The notes below the pieces were generated by a model. It worked only from the letters and a program-made list of their open reading frames with translations, was not told the DNA's origin and made no database searches. A stretch of DNA of 64,000 bases from Gymnothorax reevesii (taxonomy: Eukaryota > Chordata > Actinopteri > Anguilliformes > Muraenidae): positions 72,937,367 through 73,001,366 of the forward strand of contig CM056580.1 in NCBI GenBank assembly GCA_029721435.1. Reading direction: 5' to 3'. The translations under genes and the position numbers were made by a program. This document shows, one piece after another, positions 11,619-23,228 of the stretch (the first letter of the stretch is position 1; the number at the start of each line of letters is the position of its first letter).

Positions 11619-13722
11619 TTGTGTTTTATGAACTTTTGTAAAACCAATAAAAGCCATTTATTTTATCAATTTATTTTAATCAAAGAGGCTGAGCAAAAGC
11701 ATGATCTCAAAATAAACATTTATGAAAGGGAGATACAGCTAATTTGGCCGCATTCTAATTCACATATGAAGTAACTGTATTAACATTCCTAATGATCTAT
11801 TACGTGCAAACTCATCACACAAAGTCGTTGTGATTAGATCATTTGTTAATAATGAGCAACAGGAATTACAAAATTACCATTACAAAAGCACAGAAGACTC
11901 TCAACATTAACAGTGTGGTCATTTATATCTCACATTCACGTTTCATGCTTTTGGGGAAGAGGAAGATTTTTTCTGATTATTCAATCTGGCATTCTTTCAA
12001 TGTAACACCGTAGCCCAATTAGGTTTGTCTGCTTTTCACCATCACATCTCAATCGTTATTGGCCACTGAAATTGCTTGATCGTAATTTAGACCAAGTATT
12101 CGGGAGCAAATTTAGGGAAGGGCGGAGCACCAGCAAAATTAGCGAAATCTAAACTCAGGCTTCTTCCTGGCAGCATTTTCAAAAGTTTAAGCCGCTTCAG
12201 GTGTATAGGCAATGTTTCAAGAAATTTCTGGCAAATGCCTACACACCCCATGACTGCAAGTGGTCTCATCACACTTTAAAAAAATCCTCATTCAATATTG
12301 CCACATCCCAACTCAGCATTTCATCTCTCCTTGTAGTATTTTTAGGAGATCTATAATGATATAAAATAAAATAAGGAGATTTGTTATAAGACCGCCCTGG
12401 ATTTTAAGCGTCTTGAAAATATGCAAGGTGGAGAACATTCTGAAAAGCGGATGAAACATGAATGTGAGATATAAATGACCAGTCACAAGAAATGGCGTGG
12501 CAATGACATCTTGTTCGTGAAAATCTGCTGTTCTATGGCCATTTAAATTTCGAAATGCATCAATCAAACATGCTGTCTTAATAAACAGCTCAACTCATTA
12601 AACCTGGACAGTAAACGAATCCACCATTTTATTGCCAATCAAGCAAAGTAAATGGGAACACGTTTTTTTTTTTTTATTAGAGTTGCCCTCTGTAGTCTCT
12701 CTTGGCTCCGTGCAGCATGTTTCTGAAAAATACTTATGCCAGTCAAGTTTTTTTCCGGAAGTGCTTATGATGCAGAATTATTGTTGCAACAACCCCAATC
12801 AGTGACTAGCAACTCCAGGCTAGCTGCCTGGGCTCACTCAGTTGCTAACTCAGGTTATAACCACAGGAGTCAACACAGATGACAAACTAGTACACAAATT
12901 ACCTTACTGTCAAACAACAAGACTGACAAAATAAGTGGAGGCAGAAGTAGCAACAAAAGAGATATGGGCAAAGTTTTCCTTCCTTGAGAGAAGCACAGGT
13001 CCGTAGACGTGACCTCAGGCTGAGTGAAGACGGCAGTCGCAGAGAATGGGAGGGTCCCGAGTAATTCGAGAGTGCCCATTGGTTTCACAGCAGAATAGAC
13101 TGGCAAAGGAATCCACCAATCACACATAGTAAAGATGAAGCATACGTAAAGCTCACTCTAAATGGCTGTCTACCTCCGGTTGTGAATCAGTTGGATATTG
13201 CATGTTTGCTGTCAAATAGTAGTAAATCAGTTTTTCATCTTGAATTTTCATTGGGTGGGCGGAGCTTTTCTCAGGGTGGGCACTGCCCACCCCCTGCCCC
13301 CTGGTAACGCCCTGATCAGAAATTATATGGGGTGAGAACTGTTGTAGGAGCCTTGTACCATAGCCTGTGCTCCTCCTGTGCTTTGTCTACTGTGGTTCAG
13401 CAAGCATGAGTCTTTTTCAACAACCATATGATTATGAATGCTAATTGCAATACTCCATGAAACAGTATTGGTCCAACAAGGATACAAACAGTCCTAAAAA
13501 AAGGCATCCACACTGCAATTTAGGTAGACCAGACATCAATAAACTAATCTTAAATGAAGCGAAAACATGGACAGAGAAAATTAGTTCATGGAGAATGCAT
13601 GTTCTTGAGGTGATGAATTATAAATGGCTAAACCCACAATAAAGAACTAGTCACTTTATCAGTAATAAAAAAAGGATGTCAGTATGTCCTCGTTTTATAA
13701 GTCCAAGTCCTTGGACAAACAC
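11619..13722. other. no gene; possible transposon end at 13,245-13,312
   Basis: Only chance frames are present. At 13,250-13,312 a GGGTGGGCGGAGC stretch, the palindrome GGGTGGGCACTGCCCACCC and a terminal GTAACGCCCTG resemble the end of a fish hAT-type repeat, but I found no matching left end. The rest is unrecognised. Confidence 0.4.
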
Positions 13723-13920
13723 ACAGTGTATTTAGAAAGTATGCGGACCCTTTCAATATTTGCATACCTTTTTTTGTGATGGATTTAATCAACAACTGGT
13801 TTTATTTACCTTTTTCTACTAATCTACACACAATAACCTACAGGCTTTTAGAATTTTTAGTTTTTTTTTCCATATTTATTTCAAAAATAGCATGAATTTA
13901 GATAAGTATTCAGAACCATT
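13723..13920. mobile_element. Tc1-like terminal fragment
   Basis: Begins ACAGTGTATTTAGAAAGTATGCGGACCC. This matches the general form of a Tc1-like terminal repeat in fish, in which an ACAGTG start is followed by an AAAGTATTC block. A related AAGTATTCAGAACC block recurs at about 13,902. No transposase is readable, so it is a decayed end. Confidence 0.4.
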
Positions 13921-16311
13921 ATACCTTGTATGCATTCTGTATTAATATTTTACATGTTTTTTTAATTTTTAATTTTGAAAATTATTATTATTTGTAATTA
14001 TACAAGTAGTGAAATTCTTTCAACAATTCCACTGCCAAGGAAAATACTTTCTCCCTCTGTAATGATGCATTTCAGCTAACACTGAAAGAACATGCTGTCA
14101 ACTTAAGAATTATTGACAGCTGTCTTAAAAATAAACAACAATGACTATGAAATAAATATAATGAAGCTTTGAAATACAATTTAGGGGTGTTAATTATTTA
14201 TTTATTTATTTATTCATTCATTTATTACCGAATTTAACACTAAATGCATGATTACCACATTTAACCACATTACCACAGTGACCGCATTCCACTGAGTATT
14301 CACAATAAAACCAAACACAAAGGAGCGTTTAAAAAAATAATACATTTGGTCTTCTTTAGCAGAATCTGTATTACTGTCTTCCACTTTTTCATCTTCCATG
14401 GGGGTATAAATATATGTTTGTACACTTGTGCAGGTAACGGATACAGAAGAATATATATACTACTGAAAATACCACCATATCTGCCAAGAAGAGGTTTCAA
14501 AATTGATATAATGCATGGAGAGTATATTGTTTCCTATGCTAAAGCAAAATTAAGCGAAAAGGCACAGCAGTTAAGATCTTCAGGCAAGAAAACCATCCAT
14601 TTTTGATACATTTTTACTATTTCCCTTCCTTAAAAAAATGTACTTTGAGAATTTAATTGAAGGTGGAAAAACTTTCTCCAGCAAACATTTGATTTGGTCA
14701 AATATTAATGATTTCAATCACATACAGAAGAACAGCCAGCCGTATTTCTGCAGCTTATCAAATTCAAGAAATGGGGTCATTGTGAAGAATTAAATGGGCC
14801 TAAGCTGAAACATTTTAAAACAGCAAACTACACTAGTCTTTGAGGAAAAACTTTAAATAAAATGATTTCTAACTAAAGAATCAAGAAATCTTTTTTAATG
14901 CATAGATTAGGTCATGGTAAAATGTTTCACTTAAGGACCTAAGAACTGTCTCTCGTGGGCATTCCTTAGCTTGTGCAGCTAATATGTAAGACTCCATGAA
15001 TGGTTTAACTAATTTAGGTAATTCTGTAATTATAAAACATAAGTTGGCATGGATGCCTGGAGCTCCGTCATGCGGAGTATTTCATTGTGCACTAAATGAT
15101 GGCTGGATATTTTGGGCAGGTGGCTGCAAAACAAATCCAAACTCTGACGTCTGGCAAGAAATACATCTGAAAATAGTGCTACCAGCTTCACAGTGAATTT
15201 GCCAGAATCATGGGTTGCTTCATGAACAACTTGTCGTTAGAAACAATTTTGGAAATTTAACACTCAAAATAATATTTGAAGGACAAAGCTTAAGGACATA
15301 GCTGTTAGGAGGTTGTCTCTGACGTGGAAGTGGGCTGTAAAATCAAAGTCATACTGACCCCGGAATGTACGACAGCTTTTGCGCTCTGGAATCACACAAT
15401 ATGGCCTTTGGGTAAATATGCTGGACATCTGCTCCATGGAGGAAATTAAACGGACTCAATTTGAAAATTGTTTTTTTCATTATGAAGTGATGGACACTGC
15501 ATTTAAAATCACTTTGTAAGCCTTGATAGGTGAGCAGCAACAATTGATTTCCGGATATCTCCGTGGGTTTTGTTTGTGCTCACTCAGTCTGGCAAGGACA
15601 AACTTGAATGCTCAACTTTTATGCGCTGATAGAGGCACTTCTGCTGATTATCTAATCATGAGCATAAGCAAAATCTGATTCCAACTATAATAATTAATAT
15701 GGATACAGAGAGGATTGCCTTAATCTTCTTGGTATTATTTCTATATGAAGGCACTGCATATTTACAAAATAGCCATCGAATTTCAAATGTTCTGGGTATT
15801 CCAGAGGAATGTGCTTATAATGCTCTGCAGTATATTGGTGTATTTTTAATAAAACCTCACAAATTTTATCATTCAATATCATTTCACTTAATACCTGAGT
15901 AAAGTGGTTTGCTAGCAAGAAAAGTTGGGCCATAAAAAATTAATGCTCAAAATCAGCCAGTTGGATATCAAAACAGGCACTTTCAGCCGTCAATTTTTAT
16001 TGGCCGACTCAAATCAAAACTCGGTGAGTTATTTCATCAAGTAACAAGCAACATTTTAATTCAAAAACATATTTCAAGTTTATTGCGAGACAATAAAGTC
16101 TGCTTCCATTGAAAAATATGGCAGGAGTTGGGCCCTGATTGTAAATCTGAGAAAGTCAAAGCCAATGAATTTGGCTCTGATCACCGCAACAATGGATTTG
16201 AAATGAATCAATGAGGATGTGCTTGAAACATTGAATTTTGGGTTTATTTTAACAGTGTCTCAAAAAATATTTCAGGTACTGGGTAGAAATTACATTATAT
16301 TGTTATATTAT
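13921..16311. other. no recognised feature
   Basis: AT-rich. A TTTA microsatellite lies near 14,195-14,223. Frames of 60-86 codons show no domain. No other repeat class was recognised. Confidence 0.45.
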
Positions 16312-17560
16312 ATACACTCCCCAGTTTTAGGAGTTCAAAGGTACTTGGACAAACTTAATTATGAATTAAATTTTCAATTTGAATGCTTGGCAACAATTAC
16401 TTTGCAGTCTCCGCATGAGCAGATGCAGAATTTCTGCCCTGAAGATGCTCTTCCAGGCTCTCAGCGCATCTGTCTTCAATCCTGCTTGTTCTTGGAATAT
16501 GTTCCTTTCAAGTTTGCCTTCAGCAAATAAAAATCACCCTTCTCTAGATTCAGGACAGGTAATTGACTTGAGTATTGAGGAACATTCCCCTTCTTGGTTG
16601 ACTTGGTTTTGCAGTGCCACCAATCACATAATCCATAAGTACAACGTAACTGGTTCCATCTCCTCAGTTGGCGGTCATGCATGGTCACTCATGACTTTGA
16701 CTTTCATCAAATGTTCTCTTGGGGTGCCCTGGTGCACATCGGTCTAAGCATGCTCACCAAAAAGGCTGTCCTTCCTGCGGTGACCTGGGTTTGAATCCGG
16801 CTTGGGTCATTTGACGTATGTCTACCCCATTCTTCTCCCCAACCCTTCTATCATTCTCCACTGTGTAACTATCTCATAAAAAAAAAAATCCCCCCAAAAA
16901 ATAATCTTTTAATCTTCTCTTGCTCATTGATATAAATACAGATGTACTTACCTCCTAAAGTGTGTTGTGAAGGGATGGCCAACTGTTGTGAAGGGATTTT
17001 TCTTCACTTGGGAAAGAATTTTTCACTACAGGTGTTATCTGTGGTTTTCTCAGCCTTTGGGTATTCTTGAGCCCACCGGAACATTCTATAACTTTAGGAA
17101 TGAGCCAATTTGTTAACTTGGCTACACATGATGTTCTTCCCATTTCTATACAGCATCTGTTTTGATTTTTCAGCTCACTGATGGCTTACTACACTGGCAG
17201 TGGAAACTCTTTGGAGTTCATACTGAAAGTTAACAGTTACAGATTCCAAATGCATATGCTAAACTTCAACAACTTTATACATTTTATATGTTTACTTGTA
17301 AGTGAAATAATGAGGAATGAACACATACTTGGCCATGAAACAGCTGTATAGCCACTTATACAAAAAGTCTTAGCCATTTAAAAAGGGGATCCATGCACAA
17401 AAAGTGCTGTAATTCCTACACTGTTGATCAATTACAGAGGTAAATACCCTGAATCAAATTCATTGCTTAGTTTAATCTCTGAGATGTTGTGCATGATAAA
17501 GTCAGCAGTAAGGTTATCTGTGTCCAAATATTTATGGACCTTAATCTAAATATATATAGT
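16312..17560 (-). mobile_element. Tc1/mariner-type relic, transposase antisense
   Basis: The left end has TATACACTCC...TTCAAAGGTACTTGGAC and the right end has GTCCAAATATTTATGGACCTT. These are diverged inverted forms of a fish Tc1-like terminus (TACTTGGAC versus GTCCAAATA). Between them, about 16,390-16,720 resembles the antisense strand of a transposase gene, with ATTGACTTGAG and GAACATTCCCCTTCTTGG. It is full of stops and indels. The right part carries GTAATTCCTACACTG, which recurs near 33,215. A tRNA-derived SINE interrupts the element at about 16,722. It is non-functional. Confidence 0.55.
16722..16895 (+). mobile_element. tRNA-derived SINE inside the Tc1 relic
   Basis: The block GGTGCCCTGGTGCACATCGG...CTAAGCA resembles a pol III A-box region. 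GTGACCTGGGTTTGAATCC about 50 bp later is a B-box (GGTTTGAATCC). A pyrimidine-rich body and an A-rich tail (AAAAAAAAAAATCCCCCC) follow. Spacing and tail fit a tRNA-related fish SINE, inserted in the older Tc1 relic. No clear target duplication was found. Confidence 0.6.
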
Positions 17561-17924
17561 CAGCACCATTAAAGGCGTCGTATTACAGTATTTGCAGCGA
17601 ATTGAAGAATCGATTGATTTTTATTGCTTTTCCAGTGAGGCACGAGAGGAAATAAAGAAAAGTGCGCGGTATTGTAATCCTGACGCGCAACAAGTGCACG
17701 CGCCAAGCACTTCAGTGATAACAAACATTGAGCTGTTCGTGATGTGCACAGAGACACTTGACTTGTTCTTTTTGGTGTGGTCAATAGCCTACATAAAGCC
17801 AAAAAAAAAAAAAAAGAAAAATGCTATTCCATCAAGAAAATGGAATGGCTTGTGACACAGGAGAGAGAAAAAGAGCCTTTCGCATGTTACGGGCAGATCT
17901 CAGCCGGTGCGTCATTTGCACTGT
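17561..17924. other. no recognised feature; A-rich tract
   Basis: A run of A near 17,802-17,820 and short frames only. Confidence 0.4.
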
Positions 17925-18302
17925 CACCGTTCAACAATCAGTCGACTGTCTATCCGAGAATGGAACACGGGCACTGTCACAGACCGACCCCGCTTAGGGC
18001 AGCCACTAGTGAAGATGGCAGCTCAAGGGCGCCACATCTGGTTACAGCCTGTACGTGACAATTCCTGACCAAAACTAATCATGAGATGAGGGGTCCGAGA
18101 TGATTGAGGGTGAGCGCAAGTACCGTTTCACGCCGTCTACGTGAGCAAAACATGCGTGTACACAGCCCCAACAGAAGTAGGAACTCTTCACTTCTGACTG
18201 TGGGCACCTGCCTCTGTTTAATTTTTTGTCACTTTATTTCTCTGTTTCTGTTTGAGAATGGAAAACAGGGACTGTCGCTGACCGACCACGGTAAGGGCAG
18301 CC
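17925..18302 (+). pseudogene. Tc1-like transposase relic (N-terminal part)
   Basis: Readable pieces of the paired-type DNA-binding region of a Tc1-like transposase occur here. TISRL and TGTVTDRPR lie near 17,935-17,990 and VSASTVSRRLREQNMRVHSP at about 18,110-18,170. They are in different frames and interrupted by stops. A second copy of the GAATGGAA...CTGTCGCTGACCGACC motif follows at 18,250-18,302, so the relic is partly duplicated or rearranged. No catalytic domain is visible. Confidence 0.55.
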
Positions 18303-19419
18303 ATGCGTAAATGGGCAAAAACTAAGTTTCCCCAGGTTTATGGGGAACACACATACCAAGCCAATGCACATGATGGAAAAAAAATGGGACTAAGTGGACC
18401 AGGCAACTTTTGCTTGTTCCCATGCCCAGGTGTGATACTCATTGCAGGCAGTTTTGGTGGTGGATTGGGGTTAGAATGGGCACTCTGACTGGTCTGTAGG
18501 TACAAAGCGCTTTACACAGCATGGTGCAAGGTTCTGTCTGTTGTGACACAGTCATCATACAAGTACTGTATTATTAAAATTCTGTGACTTGTGCAGTAGT
18601 GCCGTCTCAGTCAGTTTGGACCAGATGGGGTATTCTTCATTACCTTGAGCGCCTAACACCTTGTTGCCAGTTCAGAGTTTGTTCGTTTTTGGACCACTAT
18701 CAGTAGGTACTCACAATTGCAGACCTGGAGCACTACAGAAGCCTTGCTGTTATGGATATGGACCCACTTGCCTGGCTTTAACTACTTGGCCTCTGTCAAA
18801 GTCACTCAGGTCTGATTTCTCCCCCATCCAACTTGTCAACTACAAGAACTACAACTACAATGGATTTTCTTCCCATTCGTGCATATATGATGGGTTTCAG
18901 GGCAAAAAGGGACATGTCCATAAACTACTTCTCAGAATATTCACATTTTTATCGCATATGATTTTTATAGTATTAACCTTTAAACTGCTTAATTTTTACT
19001 CAGTCTATCCCTCCAAAACATAATCATTCATTATGCAGTTGACAAATGACCTTCAGAGGGACTCACAGGTACCTGTGAACCCTTCTAAAAAGTCACTGCT
19101 GACTAAAAACTAACAACAGTGTTGACCTTTTGAAGGCAGAAATTTGTAATTTAGCTTTGTATATTTTGTGCCTTTGCTTGATGATAGCAGTGATTAGCAC
19201 TTTATGGGTTAATCATTACAAACACAGTGCAGTAGAAATTGCTGAAGTCGGATTCAAGTGGACCAGCGAATTTTATCCAACTTACAGAAAATCCGTCTTG
19301 TACGTCCCAGCTTTCAGTGCAACCTTTTGTGTCACTAAGCGATGTGGCTTTTGGTCAAAAGATACAAATTCCTGACATTGAGATGGTCCTTCCCTGCAGG
19401 CCCTCCCCCCTCCTGCTGT
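18303..19419. other. no recognised feature
   Basis: A 120-codon frame at 18,661-19,023 (+) and an 81-codon frame at 19,130-19,375 (+) have hydrophobic stretches but no recognisable domain. I treat both as chance. Confidence 0.4.
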
Positions 19420-19424
19420 CTGCG

Positions 19425-19468
19425 CCTCCACCTCAACGAGCCACGTCTGTTGCTCGTTGAAGTGGAGG
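19425..19468. repeat. inverted repeat (16-bp stem) upstream of TATA motif
   Basis: Left arm CCTCCACCTCAACGAG (19,425-19,440) pairs with right arm CTCGTTGAAGTGGAGG (19,453-19,468) at 15 of 16 positions, with a 12-base loop. It sits 12 bp before a TATATAAG motif. Confidence 0.7.
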
Positions 19469-19480
19469 TGCTGTTAAGAG

Positions 19481-19488
19481 TATATAAG
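19481..19488 (+). promoter_or_regulatory. TATA-box-like motif
   Basis: TATATAAG lies between two strong inverted repeats (19,425-19,468 and 19,491-19,515). A T-rich stretch follows, with AAATCTTTATTTATA near 19,595. The whole resembles an LTR or promoter relic. Transcription cannot be judged from sequence. Confidence 0.35.
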
Positions 19489-19490
19489 GG

Positions 19491-19515
19491 CTGCACTGCC
19501 AGCTTGGCAGTGCAG
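19491..19515. repeat. perfect inverted repeat, 11-bp arms
   Basis: CTGCACTGCCA and TGGCAGTGCAG are perfect inverted arms around a 3-base loop, immediately downstream of the TATA-like motif. Confidence 0.75.
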
Positions 19516-20008
19516 CTGCATTCTGTGTTTATACTCTTTATGTTTGATGGAGCCCTGTTTGTAGCCGCTGCTCTCCTCTCTGTTTTTGTTTTAAATTAAA
19601 TCTTTATTTATATTTACATTGTTTGGTTTGGGTACATGGTCCCAGTGCCAGCCGGCTAATTGCCTTCTCCCAGCGGGATCAAACTTTGACAGACATAGGG
19701 CCAGGTAGGTTTGGATAGCTTTTTTAATTTCATTTAATTTCATTTCAAAGATTTATTTCAAACCAAAATAACAATCATGCTCATCAAAACAAAACTACAG
19801 AGCACCACTGATAACAGACAATATAACAACCTCAATCACACAATCAAACAACAATCAACAACAGAGTATGAAAAGGGGATGGAAGAAGCAAAGCTTATCC
19901 ATTTGCAACCCCCAGACACCACAATACGGATGGATTCAAACATCTAAAATCAAGACACTAGACACTCTCGGAATCCCCCTGTCCCCACAATCATCTCAGC
20001 AATGTACA

Positions 20009-20659
20009 TCAATTTTTCTCCTCCTCCATGTTATACATTTCAAACACCCCTTTTCGAAACTTCCATTTGAACTGATTAACATTATTACTGAGTTTAACAT
20101 CATCATCTAATGCGTTCCATAAAATAACCCCACAAACAGAAATATACATACTTTTGAGGGTGGTTCTAACACTTTGTTGTCTTAATTTGAGTTTTCCTCT
20201 TTGGTTATGATTTGAAATACCTTCCCTCTCTTGAAACAGGTTTTTGATGTTACCTGGTAAAATATTGTTTTGAGCATTATACATGACTTGTGCAGTTTTT
20301 AATTTTACCAGGTCTGGGAATTTCAGCACAAATGACTTCAGAAACAGTAGATTAGTAGGGGCATTAAACCTGACATCATAAACTAGTCTTATGGCTCTAT
20401 TTTGCAGTATGTACAGAGGGAGTAAATTGGTCTTATAAGTATTGCCCCAGATTTCCACACAATAACTCAAATATGGTAAAACAAAAGAATAATATAAAAT
20501 GAGCAAAGATTGTTGATTCAATAAATGCCGAGTTCTCCTCATGACGCCCACACTCTTTGCCAGCTTGGAACATGCATGACTAATATGAGGTTTCCAGCAG
20601 ATTTTTTCATCTATTATCACACCTAAAAATGTAGTATGGTCCACTCTCAATGACTGCAT
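20009..20659 (-). pseudogene. LINE RT, thumb and C-terminal region
   Basis: A 216-codon frame begins near TTFLGVIIDEKICWKPHI, the conserved motif after the RT catalytic core of Jockey/CR1-type LINEs. Further on are SYCVEIWGNTY and LQNRAIRLVY, which occur in the same place in such elements. It ends at a stop at 20,009, followed by about 280 bp of 3' UTR and tail. It is in another frame from the RT core upstream, so it is a fragment of one original ORF. Confidence 0.8.
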
Positions 20660-20773
20660 TATTTATTATTATTTGGACTGGAATATCATGTTATTTGAAA
20701 GACGTAAAATTAAGTTTTGTTTTGTCCAAATTTCGAGACAATTTATTTATATCAAACCAATTCTTCAATTTGT

Positions 20774-21233
20774 TCATTTCTTGTGTGATCTCTTGTAAAA
20801 GCTGCTGCAAATCTTCACCAGAACAGAAAATATTAGTATCATGTCATTTATGTACAGATTGAAGAGAGCGGGCCCTAGCATTGACCCTTGAGGTACACCG
20901 CATGTGATGACCCTACCAGTAGAAATATAATTGTCAATTTGGACAAACTGTAACCTGCTACCAAGATAGCTTTTCAGCCATTTCAGTCCAGTTCCTCTAA
21001 TGCCATATTTCTCCATCTTTTTTTGACAACACATGGTTTATTGTATCAAAGGCTTTCTTTAAGTCAATAAAAATTCCAATGGCAAACTCCTTTTCATCAA
21101 GACAATTCGTTATTTCCTCTATTACATCAATTAATGCATATGAAGTTGATCTATTTCTTCTAAAACCATACTGACTGTCAGTTAACAATTGATACTTCTC
21201 AATGAAAAATCTGGCAGCGAAGAGCTTCTCCAA
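20774..21233 (-). pseudogene. LINE RT core, two overlapping frames
   Basis: The right frame carries QYGFRRNRSTSYALIDV and GIFIDLKKAFDTINH, RT motifs including the first catalytic aspartate (DLKKAFDT). The left frame carries KYGIRGTGLKWLKSYL and GVPQGSMLGPALFNLYIND. A frameshift near 21,030 separates them. After INDM the expected F/YADD box is missing: only DDTN remains, readable in another frame near 20,840-20,860. A short deletion has therefore removed sequence at the catalytic centre, and the enzyme would be dead even with frames restored. Confidence 0.85.
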
Positions 21234-21365
21234 AATCTTTGAAAATTGAGGGAGTAGAAAAACTGGCCTATAATTGGTAAAAAGATGTTTATCCCCTGAT
21301 TTATATAATGGTATTACTTTAGCAGTTTTATTTTGTTTGGAAATTTTCCGGATTGAAGAGACGTA

Positions 21366-21938
21366 TTACAGATGTATGTGAGTGGTTTGGTCAATGCCCT
21401 GTTTTGTTATTGTCATATCGATCCCATAAAAGTCCGTTGAGGTTTTGTTTTTACATTTCCATATAATATCTCTGATTTCATCTTCATCAACTGGATTGAG
21501 AAACACACCATCAGAATATCTGTCAATTAGATCATCCAGTGACACATTATCAATTTTTCCCCTTTCAGGTCCAACCCCAACAAGGAATCTATTAAAACTA
21601 TTAACCACATCCTCCATGTTGCTAATAGGTTTATCATTATCTATACAATAATCTGGAGATTTCACAGCATTTAAACCATTTCTAATAACTGAGTTGAACA
21701 CCTTCCATATACCCTTGATATTGCTCTTATTATTTTTGAGTAATTTGGTGTAATAATCTTTTTTACAATTCCTCAAAACACTAATTAATTTGTTTATATA
21801 TTTCTTATATTTTGCTTTGTCATCAGGAGTTCTAGATTTAATGAATTGTCTATATAAGACATTTTTCTTTTTGCATGCATTTATCAGCCCTTTTGTTAGC
21901 CATGGATTATTTACGTGATTTTGTTTCGGATTATACAT
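21366..21938 (-). pseudogene. LINE linker between endonuclease and RT
   Basis: A 190-codon frame with NPWLTKGLINACKKKNVLYR near the start, then KYKKYINKLISVLRNCKKDYY and IWKVFNSVIR. This is the basic linker region typical between endonuclease and RT in Jockey/CR1-type LINEs. A frame break separates it from the RT motifs to its left, and stops near 21,950-22,070 separate it from the endonuclease. Confidence 0.75.
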
Positions 21939-22076
21939 TTTAATTGGACAGTTTTAATCATAAAGTTTTAAAAATATTTCCAAAAATGAATCATAAGCTT
22001 TATCAATGTCTTTTTCTTGATATATTGGTTCCCAATTTTGAGAAATTAGATCAGATTTGACAGCCTTTATTCAATC

Positions 22077-22583
22077 TTACGTTCTAAATCTCAAATATTT
22101 GATGTTGTTTGTGTAGGTAACCTTTCTATAATTGACATCATACAATACAAAAACAGGAAGGTGATCTCTGGTAACATTAAGAAATAGCCCACTCACTGTA
22201 CTGTTCTCCAAAATGTTAGTAAATATATTGTCAATCAACGTAGCACCGTGGGAGGTTATTCTGCTGTGTCTGGTTATTTTTGGAAATAGACTCATGCTGA
22301 ACATTACTTCAATGAATTTTTCGGTGAATTTATGTTTTTTAACATCTAAAAGGTCGATATTATAATCCCCACATATGAACAGGTCCTTCTGAGTAGTTAA
22401 GGAAAACAATTTTTCCATCCACTCATTAACTACTTCAATATTTGATCCCGGAGCCCTATAGATACAACTTACTATAATATTTTTCCTTTTGTTCATATTG
22501 AGTTCAATTGTTACACATTCAAATACATCTTCCACAGATAATGACATGTTTTCTATGATTTTACAATCAAAATTTTTATCAAC
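22077..22583 (-). pseudogene. LINE APE-endonuclease, C-terminal half
   Basis: The frame includes SCIYRAPGSNIEVV, FICGDYNIDLL (the GD.N motif), ITRHSRITSHGATLIDNIF and RDHLPVFVLYD, which matches the S/TDH motif near the end of APE-type endonucleases. These catalytic-fold residues (D and N of GDYN, D and H of RDH) are kept. The frame is open back to the gypsy junction at 22,583 and resumes on the far side at 28,613, which shows that the gypsy element landed inside this domain. Confidence 0.85.
22580..22583. repeat. target-site duplication, left copy
   Basis: CAAC directly precedes the LTR start TGTTATGG and is matched by CAAC at 28,609-28,612. Confidence 0.85.
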
Positions 22584-23093
22584 TGTTATGGCCCCAATTT
22601 GTTATTACATTCATAACACAACAGCAACAGCAAGGGATGACAAACACAGTTTTAACAACTAAAACACATTTAATTTTTAACAAAGACAAAGACTAATAAC
22701 AACCTACAACTAAAGACCAAGATTGATAAATAAGAAAAAAAACAGAAATAATTACAGTCCCTTCTTGGTGGGGTGGCTTGGTGATGTCCTGGATGAAGAA
22801 AATGCTCAAACACAGGCAAAGAAATCCACAAAAGAAACTACACAGGTCTTGAACAGAAATGACAGGTCTGGTCACACGTATCCTTCTTCTTGCAATTTCT
22901 CCTACTACTTTACTGTCTCAATTCTTTTCTTTATATACTCTTTTGCAGACCCCACCCACATTTAGACCTCTTTTTTTTAACTTTCTGAGACTTGCCCCAG
23001 ACATGTCTGGAAACATGTCCAAACATGACTCCAGTCTGAGCTTAACAAAAAAAAGGTAAATACTGCCATCTAGTGGCCTATATTCACATTACA
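22584..23093 (-). repeat. 3' LTR of the Gmr1-like element
   Basis: 510 bp, reading TGTTATGGCCCC to CACATTACA on the plus strand. It is identical, as far as I can read, to 28,099-28,608. Small open frames in it are present identically in the other LTR and are not genes. Confidence 0.93.
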
Positions 23094-23103
23094 CCTCCAT
23101 TCC
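23094..23103 (-). other. polypurine-tract-like site
   Basis: On the minus strand GGAATGGAGG abuts the 3' LTR start, the position and purine content expected of the plus-strand DNA primer. Confidence 0.6.
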
Positions 23104-23228
23104 AAAAGGGAAAAATTTTGACTCATAAAGGCAAAATTTTTCTTTTCAATACAAAATGGTTAAGTGAACACTTGTCTATATATACATATCATACAATATT
23201 CAAACACACGATATATATATATACATAT

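Larger units (their letters stand above)
19726..22583 (-). mobile_element. LINE, 3' portion (APE-type, decayed)
   Basis: This is the minus-strand 3' part of a non-LTR retrotransposon. From right to left it holds the C-terminal half of an APE-like endonuclease, a linker, reverse transcriptase, a C-terminal domain and a 3' tail of repeated AATTTCATTT-type units (19,726-19,746). Its 5' part lies beyond the gypsy insertion at 28,613 and on. Endonuclease plus RT architecture, with GVPQGS and FLGV motifs, places it in the Jockey/CR1 superfamily. The clade is not assigned. Several frameshifts and a deletion at the RT catalytic box make it inactive. Confidence 0.8.

Noticed and set aside
16379..16747. 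122-codon plus-strand frame
   Set aside because: It is antisense to a decayed Tc1-type transposase and runs into the SINE.
16760..16800. Functional tRNA gene
   Set aside because: A- and B-box-like motifs are present but no cloverleaf can be formed, and an A-rich tail follows; it is a SINE head.
22693..23059. Small frames repeated exactly at 28,208-28,574
   Set aside because: They are the two identical LTR copies, not a duplicated gene.
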